From assembly GCF_017562075.2 (NCBI RefSeq), contig NC_054083.1, forward strand, positions 28,925,558-28,989,557: a stretch of 64,000 nt of DNA, read 5' to 3'. Below, piece after piece: positions 39,401-47,762 of the stretch (the first letter of the stretch is position 1; the number at the start of each line of letters is the position of its first letter). The translations under genes and the position numbers were made by a program. The notes under the pieces were generated by a model. That model was given only the letters and a program-made list of their open reading frames with translations, had not been told where the DNA came from and did no database searches. This stretch comes from Anopheles merus. Taxonomy: Eukaryota; Arthropoda; Insecta; Diptera; Culicidae.

Positions 39401-42400
39401 CCCGGAACCTCTTTCCGGGCTGATCCCTTTGGCATTTCCTTTCCTAAGAGGAATGGTCAGGCAATGGTTATCAAAATGGCCATGTCTAAGTATGATGGTC
39501 CGCTTGGATGATTAATGCCTCCAACGACTACTATACTACAATGGAACTGCAGAAGTTTTTTGGGAAAAATAGATTCTTTTAAAGTATTACTAGGGCAATA
39601 TAATTGTAATGCATTTGCCCTAAGCGAAACTTGGCTCTCACCCGATAAAAATATTACCTTCCCGGGATATAATATTATTCGTCAAGACCGACATGATCCA
39701 TCTAGTGATAGGCGAGGTGGGGGAGTGTTAATTGGTATTCGAAGTAGTCACAGCTTCAACAGAATACCCCTCCCCACACCCGAGGGAATCGAATACGTCG
39801 CAATCCAGGCAAAGCTAGGGGATCTTGACGTTTCTATTGCTTCAATTTATATCCCACCGGGAGCCAATCTGGACCCAAAGAAGATCAACAAGGATCTTGA
39901 AACCTTAGTAACGGTACTACCAAAACCGTTTTTCATCCTGGGCGACTTTAACGCCCATGGATCAGATTGGGGTTGTACGCATGACGATAATCGTGCACCA
40001 ATCATTAGGGATATCTGCGACACATACAGTTTGACGATTTTAAACTCTGGCGAAGCAACTAGGGTGCCCTCACCTATGGCACGACCCAGCGCAATAGACC
40101 TATCTCTTTGTTCATCGTCTTTAGGGCTGGATTCTATGTGGAAGGTAATCCAAGACCCGCTTGGCAGCGACCATCTGCCAATAAAGATCTCGATTATCAA
40201 GAGGAGTCGCACAGTCGATCAAGTCCCCGTTAATTGTGACTTAACGAGGAACATCGACTGGACGAAATACGGCGACCAAATGACCGCTTTGCTAAACCGC
40301 GTAGAACCCAGTTTCTCCGTGAATGAGGAGTATACAAATCTCGTTATGGCGATAAACGAGTGCGCCCTCGGTGCCCAAACGAGGCCGCCCCCCCAGGCAA
40401 GGATTTTTAAAAGACCTCCCACTCCTTGGTGGGACGCGGATTGTAAAGCGGCATTCTCAGCGAAGCGGAAGGCTTTTGCCAGGTATAGAGACACCGGTTC
40501 CATGGATCTATACATCCATTATAGAGGCCTGGAGCGTAGGTGCAAAAACTTGCTTAAAGCAAAAAAAAGGTCATACTGGCCGAGGTATGTCAAAAACCTC
40601 AAGCCTTCCACTTCGCTAACGGAGCTTCAGAGTATGGCGAAGAGGATGCGCAACAGCAAAGCAACAAACGAGAGCGAAAGGGTTTCTGGGACATGGCTAG
40701 AGCCATTTGCACAAAAAGTCTGTCCTGATTTCGCTCAAGCACACCCTTTTAAACAATGTGCACATGGGAGTGATCCACACATGGATTCACCGTTCACAAT
40801 GGTAGAGCTATCGCTTGCTCTGTACTCCAGCAATAATTCGTCTCCAGGACTGGATCTGATTCGGAACAAATTGCTCCATAATCTGCCAGATCTGGCGAGG
40901 AAACGGCTGTTGAGATTATTCAACATTATGTTGGAGCTTAACACCGTCCCGTTGGAGTGGAGAGAAGTGAAAGTAGCCATCTTGTTGAAACCTGGCAAAC
41001 CGGCATCAGACTATAATTCTTACCGACCGATAGCAATGCTATCTTGCTTGCGAAAACTATTTGAGAAAATGATTCTTTTTAGACTGGACAATTGGCTCGA
41101 ATCCAAAGACCTTTTGTCAAGTACCCAATTTGGCTTTCGCAAAGGCAAGGGTACCAACGATTGCTTGGCGCTGCTTGTATCCGAAATCGAGATAGCTCAT
41201 TCTCGCAAAGAAATGATGGCATCTGTATTTCTTGACATCAAGGGGGCTTTTGACTCAGTATCAGTCAATGTTCTGTGTCAAAAGTTAGAATCTGCGGGCT
41301 TAACCCCAAGACTGAAAAACTTCTTATTCAACCTCCTTTCGGAAAAGGCAATGAATTTTGACAATGGCCACATGAAAATTCGGAGAGTCAGTTACTATGG
41401 ACTACCACAAGGGTCCTGTTTGAGCCCCTTGTTGTATAATTTTTATGTGAATGATATTGATACATGCCTTGCACCTGGCTGCAGCCTTAGGCAATTGGCG
41501 GACGACGGTGTTGTTTCAGTCGCCAGCAACAGCATCACCGACCTTCAAAGTCCTTTGCAAACCACACTAAACAATTTAGAAGTGTGGGCCACAAACCTGG
41601 GTATCGAGTTTTCTCCAGAGAAAACGGAAATGCTGATATTCTCTTTCTTTTACAACACTGAGAGTAATAGACGCTTGAATTTGGTTGACCCAAAGGTCGA
41701 TATCTTTTTATATGGTAAAAAGATATCCATTGCCAGATCTTTTCGATACCTAGGGGTTTGGTTTGATAGCAAAAATGTATGGAGGAAACATATTGACTAT
41801 CTGGTACAGAAATGTACAAGAAGAATCAACTTTCTCAGAACGATTACCGGACTCTGGTGGGGTGCCCATCCCAAAGACGTCCTTAACCTATATAAGACAA
41901 CGATACTGTCCGTCTTGGAGTATGGTTGCATATGCTTCCACTGGGCAGCCAAGTCGCATTTAATCCGACTTGAGAGGATTCAGTATCGCTGTCTTAGAAT
42001 CGCACTAGGTAGCATGAAGTCGACTCACAACATGTCACTCGAAGTGATGTCCGGAGTGATGCCGCTAAAGCTGCGTTTTGAGCTACTATCGCTTCGCCTC
42101 TTCGTCCGCTCTACAGTATCAAATCCATTGATAATCGAGAACTTTGAAACACTGCAAGAGATAGGGTCTAAATGCAAAATCATGGAGGTCTATCGTGATT
42201 TTGTTTCTCTACAGGTGCACCCTAGTACATCTCAAAATACAATCTGTGCCAGCTTATCAGAGTCCTACAGTTCCATTTTAAGTGTTGATACCTCGTTGAA
42301 GGAGGCAATTAAAACTATCCCTGAAAATCTTCGCTGGATGACAATTCCCAACATCTTTGTGGAAAGACATGGCCAACCAAATGTAAACCATTTTTACACT

Positions 42401-45400
42401 GACGGATCCTCATCAGAGCAGGGCATTGGTTTTGGTGTATACAACACGTGTACCCAAGCATATTTTAAATTACGCCAACCATGCTCAGTTTATGTAGCGG
42501 AGCTCGCCGCAATCTTTTATGCCTTACTATTGATAAGTGCATGCCCTCTGGATCAGTATGTAATTTTTTCAGACAGCCTAAGTGCTCTTGAAGCTTTAAA
42601 ATCCGTGAAGGCTATTAAGAGCCCAGACTATTTTGTAAAAGAAATTCTAAAAGTCCTAAGCTCCCTGTTTGAAAAATCGTTTCGAATATCCCTGGTATGG
42701 TTGCCTGCTCATTGCGGCATCTTAGGAAACGAGAAAGCAGACCATTTGGCCAAGAAGGGTGTTTCGGAAGGGTCCTTTTACGATAGACCCATCCTCCCTC
42801 ACGAGTTCTTACGGGCCCCACAAGCTTTCTGCATTGCACGCTGGCAGAGCTTGTGGGACACGGATGAACTCGGGAGGTACCTGTACTCGATCTCTCCTAG
42901 AGTTTCTTTGAAACCTTGGTTCCGCGACATCTCTGGAGAGCGTGCATTCATTCGAATGATGTCTAGACTTAGGTCTAATCATTTCGCATTGGGCGCACAT
43001 CTCCAGCGTATAGGACTGGTCGACTCGAAAGCATGTGGCTGCGGCCTTGGATTTCACGACATAGACCATCTTCTATGGTCTTGCGAGGAATACGAGGCTG
43101 CACGACCCACTTTGTTGGATGCAGTCGAGAAACTGGGAAGATCTCCTGGTATCCCCATCCGGAATATACTAGCTGGGTCAGACTGGAGCCTCTTAGGGAT
43201 TATCTTTGGGTTCTGCAGAGCTAACGGTTTAACTGTGTGACATCCCTATGGCAAGACTCTTGTGGCTGGCTGTGCGGTGGTCGGTCGTCTGTGTTGGCAT
43301 GCGCTTGTGCCGTCGGGGTGCGAACGTTTGTCATCGTCGGACGGCTTGCTATCGGTTGGTTGGCCGGAAGAGTAATGTTTCCCATTCATACTCCATTTGT
43401 TTGTCCTTGTGCTACATGTTGTAAATCGCTAGTTTGCTTGTGATGAATGACTGTATGTGTGAATGTATAAATGAATGTGCGTGATATGTATGGCTGGAGG
43501 TTCAGGCACGGCTTGAGACAGAAGATCTTTGCATGGATGAGGTCCTTGCAAAGATTTTAACCCTCGATCCCGGCATATAGATCCTCGCCAAGGGCTAGGA
43601 CAAGGTCCTTCGTAAAAAAAGGTTCCTAAAAACACGCTAGATGCATACCGTCACTCGAAAGCGTTGGAAGCTAAATTTCATAAAGACCCCTGCTACGCTT
43701 ACTGGACTATTCAAAACGGACTGGATCGAACCTGCAATGGATATTTCGAAAACTCCAAGACTATCCGTATGATGACCCGGACAAATACGCCGGATGACAA
43801 CTTACAACACGATCTCGACCCCTGCCACGAATGGACTTCACAAAACAAACTGGATTGGACGACGATGGATCGCATGATCTCGACCCCTGCTACGAAAAAA
43901 TAGGCCATTCGAGAAGGACTTGGATTGTATAATATCTGCACTGTCCGAGCACACCCGGAATAAGGTGTCCTTCCATAATTGCGAGAAGGAAATGTCTCGC
44001 AATCATTTGAATTGTATGATTATACCCTAACATTAAGCAATACGGCCGAAGCCGTTCTTTCTGAATAAAAAAAAAAAAAAAAAATTATAATTTAGATTGA
44101 TTAAAATACCCATAAGTAATTCAAGATGTATACACACTACTCCAAAATTTGAACCCCACCGACTTTCATCTTCATCAGCCTTGTCTTAGTTCAAGCAGTT
44201 TATGCAACAAAACACTGAAAGACGCTAAAATCAACAATTAAACACATTTGCACAATTAAAATTCCATTTCGACTCATTCACAAGACATAAGGCATGAATA
44301 ACCTTTGGTTGTGAGCTTTAATCATAGAGCCTATCCGTAACCGCAAAGCGCGCTCTGTCGAAAATACCAAGGAAACGCATTGACCAATCCACGAGACCAC
44401 AAACCAATACACCATCTCCACCGGTGCGTGTTCGGAAGCATCAATTAATGATATTTTAAAGGAGCAACAGGAAGGTGCCCTTTTACCTCCCCCTGCTGAG
44501 GTCTGATCTTTCGGTCGAAGTGAAGTTGTGTAGGAGGTTAAGATCCTACACACACACACACACACACACCAGTTACGTCCAATTTGGCTGACCTTCCCCA
44601 GTTTTGCACTCAATTTGCTACGGCAAATGGATCAGCCCTGCTTATTCTGCACGAGCGCTCCGCTATGGCGGCGTCTGTTTGGATCCTTGGACCGCTGCTG
44701 GGAATGTCAAATCGATCGTGAGTGTCCTATTTTGGTGCCGGCGTCAGCTGCCCGCCAGCCAGAACCAATTTCTGTACCAATAAAGCATAAAAACTTCGCG
44801 ACACAATCTTGGCGTATGCATGCAAATTCTGACTTCACACTCTCCAAAACAACAGAAAACGGACACGACACCGGAACCCTAGGCATAAGGTGGCGCGTGC
44901 CACGATCATCTCACGATACAAATAGTGGGATGCAAGCAAGATGCCGCGGCTGATCATCTGCCTCATTAAAACGCATGATATTGGACTAATTGGAAGCGCC
45001 CAAAGATGCAGCCCAAAGTCCCCATAGAGTGGTGTCCAAAAACCGTTTACTAAACGAGTCAAACGCCTCAAGGTGTGCACCGCGATTCGTTCCACCGCGG
45101 ACGGATGAATATTTATTCGTCTGTCTGTAACGACCATCGCTTCCCTTTCGAGATGGCGATGACGCGGCGCATCCATTTTTGGGGTCTTTTCCCTTCATAT
45201 ATATGTTTATATTCAAAACCTCCCTTACTCAGCTCACGCATCCGGTGATGAGATGGTTTGCGGGAGGCAAATCAGACTTCGAGCGAGACCTTCACGCTAG
45301 GCGGCGGTGTGTGCCTTTTGATCCCCTCTGAGACCTCTCGTTGGCGATCCATCTCGTCGTGATCTTCACGCTTTCGCGGCTTGGCGATTGGGTGAAGGTT

Positions 45401-46681
45401 ACCACAAAACCCGCAGCATGTGAGGGAGGAACCGAAACCGAGTGTGAGAGTCCAATGTTTGATTGGATTTTCCGGCCACAGTATCATCACGATCGGAACC
45501 GTGCGCCACCGTTCTCATGCTTCCGATTTCTCCGTTCAGCTCTCCCTTTCGCTTCAAGCGTTGATTGCTTGAAAGATAGCGAAAGTAGGCATATTAGGTA
45601 GGGTAATGCATTCATGAAGGCGATTCAAATTCCAAAGCTCATTCAGGAACAATTGGTTCTCATTAAATAGCGAAAAAGTGACCTGTCCCTGAAGTGACAG
45701 AGTGAACTGTGTGTGTTTTTTAATTTCAAATTAACGATTTTTGCCTGTAAATCATCTGCTAGTTGCATATTATACCACGCTTACACTGGGATTTTATGTT
45801 CACGTTCATGTAAAAGAGAAAGAAAAACATGAATTCATTCAATTTAAACGCATAATCACGTTCATTTACATAATTTTTCAATAATAATAATACCTAATTT
45901 TATGTCAGCAATTATCTCGTTTAGCCACAGTCTTGTTGTTTGGCAGAGCATTTACGACATAAATTAAGAAACTCACATGCTTAATGCTTTAAACAGCACG
46001 TAACAAATAGTATCAACATCAAAAAGAGACACCTCCTGTCAGCTTGGTGCAGCTTTAAATCCTTAATCTCTGCTAAAACTTTAGGCTTTTAATAGCAATC
46101 CTACCATTAAATACCCTTCTTTTCCCACTGATATAAATCAATCCATATGGCACACAGCCAAACGTTAATTTGCCGACACATTCCACATTCGGTGGTCAGC
46201 GGGTTCCATTTCCCTTTCGCTTTCCGATTGCAACTCGACACGATAAACCACACAGCAGCAGCAGCAGCAGCATACCTCGCACCAAGCACAGAATGACGCG
46301 GAGGGGTAAAAAACAAAATTCTCGCACTGCGGAATTTCACACCTATTATAGTTATCCCCTGCCAATGCACGGGCCCCCGGGTCCGATCAGCTGAGAAATT
46401 AGCATCGATGCCAAACTGTTTGTATTGCAGCTCTGTGTTCAGCTCCCTCCCCCTCCAACGTGTGTCACGATTTTATTCAATTAATGGTGCCGCCACCGCT
46501 GCCACGACCCATCCAAACTTCGCCTAATCGAGCGGGACCTGTTGAAACTGAAACGCTTTGTAAATATAAGCGCCCGCTTCCGGCCTTAACCCTCATCCGA
46601 ATGGCTCTTGAAAGGCCCCGTAGCCTTATTAATTAATTGTCCCGGGCAAAAGATCGTGAGCAAGATCGTCATCGAGTGCTG

Positions 46682-46735
<54 letters not shown>

Positions 46736-47762
46736 TACAGATGAAGATCAAGTACACTGATGTAATAATTTATCGTTCCCTAAATGTAACGCGTGATGTA
46801 CGGTGCGGACGCTTGATAGACATACTGTCTTGAAGGGAGGGAAGGGGGAGGCGCCACTACACAAACAACCCTTCTCGACCTAGACGCCAATCAGTGACGA
46901 AAACCGTCGTCTCAGGAGCACGACACTAGTGGGGCCCCTGACCTTGCAAAGGGTTCTTCTTGTGGTCGCCCTTCGACCGTGTGAAGACCATTTGGACGGT
47001 TAATTGATAGCGTTGGTTGGATAGCTGGACATAAAGGGACGCACGCAAACAAAAAGTCACCACACGAGCTGTCCTCGGAAAATTATTACCCCGGAGGGCA
47101 CACGATGAGATACGGCGAGTAATCGTCTAATTACACGAAATTCTTCAAGCTTATCATCCAGGGACAAAAGAACAGCAAACAAACAAAAAAGGGTACACTA
47201 CTCACCCACTCGAAGTACGCTGTAGGGTGGTCCGCTGGCGGAACATTGTCGAGCTGCGGCGCGATCGCAACCCTCCAGCACCGGCACCACCACCGCCAGC
47301 TCCTACAGCACCTTTCCCCGTCATCGCCGTTCCACCAGTGCCCGCCAGTGTGTTGCTGCGCTCGGTGAACGTTCGATCCCGGCGTCCGGCCGCCCGTTCG
47401 TTCACCAGCACCGCATCGAGCGAACGATCGAACGATTCGCCCATCCGGCCGACCGCTTTGGCACCCTTCGGCGAGGGCGTCTCCACACCGTTCTCCTCGT
47501 CCGTGTGTATCTTACACTCCTGGGGGAAGCTCTCGTTGAACGTGCGCATCGCGGCCACGCCGGCCAGCTTCAGCCGGTTGCGGAAGATGTCCCCGAACCG
47601 GCGTACACCGGACGACCGGCCCGAACCGGCGCTCTGGTTGCTGATGTTGCTGAACACGTCCGAGCATGGTTCCGAGCCGTCGCGGTGGGGTCGTCGCGCG
47701 ACCGGACTACCGCCGTGGTCGCCCGGCCGCTCCTCGATCCACGTGGAAGACATGGTGGGCAT
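30241..47762 (-). CDS. Large unidentified low-complexity protein, two coding exons seen, 3' part missing
   Basis: Coding exons 47762..47206 (557 nt) and 32482..30241 (2242 nt) join to 933 codons without a stop. The first exon ends AGT GG before a GTGAGT donor. The second begins with A after a TTTTCCACAG acceptor, so GG|A completes a Gly codon. The second exon ends at TAC before GTGAGT (phase 0), so the protein continues to the left. I do not recognise the family. Visible features: Arg/Ser-rich N-terminus with a Gly/Ala run near residues 155-168; Ser/Tyr-rich stretch near 290-320 with an EHIYCEPI motif; Gln-rich runs near 441 and 566; a likely helical or coiled segment near 534-560; and a well-ordered, conserved-looking region 855-933 (Trp, Tyr, Cys present) just before the donor. 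It could be a cytoplasmic scaffold or signalling adaptor, but that is inference only. The start is the first ATG of two nearby Met codons (MPTM). An upstream 5'UTR exon is likely. The intron holds a retrotransposon. Confidence 0.85.
32483..37758. other. Intron of the unidentified minus-strand gene, part 1
   Basis: Intron sequence between the coding exon at 32482 and the retrotransposon. It contains the AC repeat at 36411 and a T-rich tract at 35640-36010. No nested gene was recognised. Confidence 0.75.
36411..36449. repeat. (AC)n microsatellite
   Basis: About 19 AC units following a T run, within the long intron. Confidence 0.98.
37761..37771. repeat. Target-site duplication, left copy
   Basis: TTATAATTTAG is identical to the copy at 44085..44095. 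The two preceding A bases also match, but on the right they cannot be told apart from the A tract. Confidence 0.95.
37772..38192 (+). promoter_or_regulatory. Retrotransposon 5'UTR with probable internal promoter
   Basis: This is 421 bp of non-coding leader before the ORF1 ATG. Elements of this type usually start transcription at their first base from a downstream internal promoter, and the TCATT start resembles an initiator. The leader contains GT-rich sequence and, at about 38030-38100, three imperfect copies of a GCTCGCATCTT-like unit about 15 bp apart next to GCGCGC. Confidence 0.6.
38193..39515 (+). pseudogene. Retrotransposon ORF1 (nucleic-acid-binding Gag-like protein), disrupted by two single-base shifts
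   Basis: ORF1 proteins of this class bind element RNA and form the ribonucleoprotein. The N-terminal part (38193..38864) reads in one frame, covers a charged leader and an RRM-like fold, and stops at TAG. From about 38846 the frame one base later continues with zinc knuckles (CGKCKGPHSTAEC, then CVHCKQEWHEVSTC). At a run of six C bases near 39253..39258 the likely frame returns to the first. There it encodes a Leu/Pro-rich tail ending at TAA 39513..39515. The full ancestral span would be about 440 residues. In this copy a ribosome would end at 38864, before the knuckles. The breaks could be mutations or assembly errors. A programmed shift is less likely because two are needed. Confidence 0.85.
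39515..43240 (+). CDS. Retrotransposon ORF2: endonuclease, reverse transcriptase, RNase H (1241 aa)
   Basis: ORF2 nicks the target and copies element RNA in place. Domains: an APE-type endonuclease at about 1-225, with WNCRS near the start, SETWL, FILGDFNAHGSDW near 140 and SDHLP near 218; a reverse transcriptase at about 430-720, with YRPIAMLSCLRKLFEKMI, FLDIKGAFDSV near 571, GLPQGSCLSPLLYNFYVNDI and the catalytic LADDG near 660; an RNase H at about 955-1085, with YTDGSS, AELAAI, FSDSLSAL and LPAHCGILGNEKADHLA supplying the D-E-D-D set; and a C-terminal CGCGLGFHDIDHLLWSC Cys/His motif. There are no stops or frameshifts. The RNase H and tail point to the I clade. The ATG overlaps the ORF1 TAA (TAATG), so translation may be by stop-start reinitiation. 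The residue before ADD is Leu rather than the more usual Tyr or Phe. Confidence 0.97.
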   Translation: MPPTTTILQWNCRSFLGKIDSFKVLLGQYNCNAFALSETWLSPDKNITFPGYNIIRQDRHDPSSDRRGGGVLIGIRSSHSFNRIPLPTPEGIEYVAIQAKLGDLDVSIASIYIPPGANLDPKKINKDLETLVTVLPKPFFILGDFNAHGSDWGCTHDDNRAPIIRDICDTYSLTILNSGEATRVPSPMARPSAIDLSLCSSSLGLDSMWKVIQDPLGSDHLPIKISIIKRSRTVDQVPVNCDLTRNIDWTKYGDQMTALLNRVEPSFSVNEEYTNLVMAINECALGAQTRPPPQARIFKRPPTPWWDADCKAAFSAKRKAFARYRDTGSMDLYIHYRGLERRCKNLLKAKKRSYWPRYVKNLKPSTSLTELQSMAKRMRNSKATNESERVSGTWLEPFAQKVCPDFAQAHPFKQCAHGSDPHMDSPFTMVELSLALYSSNNSSPGLDLIRNKLLHNLPDLARKRLLRLFNIMLELNTVPLEWREVKVAILLKPGKPASDYNSYRPIAMLSCLRKLFEKMILFRLDNWLESKDLLSSTQFGFRKGKGTNDCLALLVSEIEIAHSRKEMMASVFLDIKGAFDSVSVNVLCQKLESAGLTPRLKNFLFNLLSEKAMNFDNGHMKIRRVSYYGLPQGSCLSPLLYNFYVNDIDTCLAPGCSLRQLADDGVVSVASNSITDLQSPLQTTLNNLEVWATNLGIEFSPEKTEMLIFSFFYNTESNRRLNLVDPKVDIFLYGKKISIARSFRYLGVWFDSKNVWRKHIDYLVQKCTRRINFLRTITGLWWGAHPKDVLNLYKTTILSVLEYGCICFHWAAKSHLIRLERIQYRCLRIALGSMKSTHNMSLEVMSGVMPLKLRFELLSLRLFVRSTVSNPLIIENFETLQEIGSKCKIMEVYRDFVSLQVHPSTSQNTICASLSESYSSILSVDTSLKEAIKTIPENLRWMTIPNIFVERHGQPNVNHFYTDGSSSEQGIGFGVYNTCTQAYFKLRQPCSVYVAELAAIFYALLLISACPLDQYVIFSDSLSALEALKSVKAIKSPDYFVKEILKVLSSLFEKSFRISLVWLPAHCGILGNEKADHLAKKGVSEGSFYDRPILPHEFLRAPQAFCIARWQSLWDTDELGRYLYSISPRVSLKPWFRDISGERAFIRMMSRLRSNHFALGAHLQRIGLVDSKACGCGLGFHDIDHLLWSCEEYEAARPTLLDAVEKLGRSPGIPIRNILAGSDWSLLGIIFGFCRANGLTV
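43241..44084 (+). other. Retrotransposon 3'UTR and A tract
   Basis: Non-coding tail of about 825 bp plus the A tract. It holds three copies of a GACCCCTGCTACG-like unit (43685, 43818, 43883). The last two belong to a 21-bp near-identical repeat 65 bp apart. A polyadenylation-like AATAAA merges with the A tract. Confidence 0.8.
44085..44095. repeat. Target-site duplication, right copy
   Basis: TTATAATTTAG immediately follows the terminal A tract of the retrotransposon and is identical to the left copy at 37761..37771. Confidence 0.95.
44547..44570. repeat. (AC)n microsatellite, short
   Basis: About 12 CA units, within the long intron. Confidence 0.95.
46252..46271. repeat. (CAG)n trinucleotide run
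   Basis: Six to seven CAG units in non-coding intron sequence. A similar (CTG)n run lies at 4503..4520. Confidence 0.9.
46685..46732. repeat. (GA)n microsatellite
   Basis: About 24 AG units in the long intron, about 500 bp downstream of the first coding exon's donor. Confidence 0.97.
47206..47762 (-). other. First coding exon of the unidentified gene
   Basis: The exon encodes 185 full codons plus two bases and starts MPTMSSTWIEERPGD. It is GC-rich in codon third positions, unlike the surrounding AT-richer DNA. The donor is TGG|GTGAGT at 47205..47200. In frame upstream of the ATG the sequence stays open to a TGA in a GGGTGACTG context, so the ATG choice is reasonable. Possible 3' splice sites for a 5'UTR part lie at TTATTTTAG (about 47966) or at a weaker CACCGCAG (about 47798). 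Confidence 0.85.

Larger units (their letters stand above)
37772..44084 (+). mobile_element. Full-length I-clade non-LTR retrotransposon, antisense in a host intron
   Basis: The element begins TCATTCTGTCGCC at 37772 and ends in an 18-base A tract after an AATAAA-like signal near 44064. The 11-bp duplication TTATAATTTAG lies directly before the 5' end (37761..37771) and directly after the A tract (44085..44095). These mark a complete insertion by target-primed reverse transcription. Contents in order: 5'UTR (37772..38192), ORF1 (38193..39515, frame-broken), ORF2 (39515..43240, intact), 3'UTR (43241..44066). Endonuclease plus RT plus RNase H plus a terminal Cys/His motif place it in the I superfamily. 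It lies inside the 14.7 kb intron of the minus-strand gene, in opposite orientation to it. The intact ORF2 and near-perfect duplication suggest a young insertion. Confidence 0.95.
44096..47205. other. Intron of the unidentified minus-strand gene, part 2
   Basis: Intron sequence between the retrotransposon and the donor at 47205. It holds AC, CAG and GA repeats. No nested gene was recognised. Confidence 0.75.
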
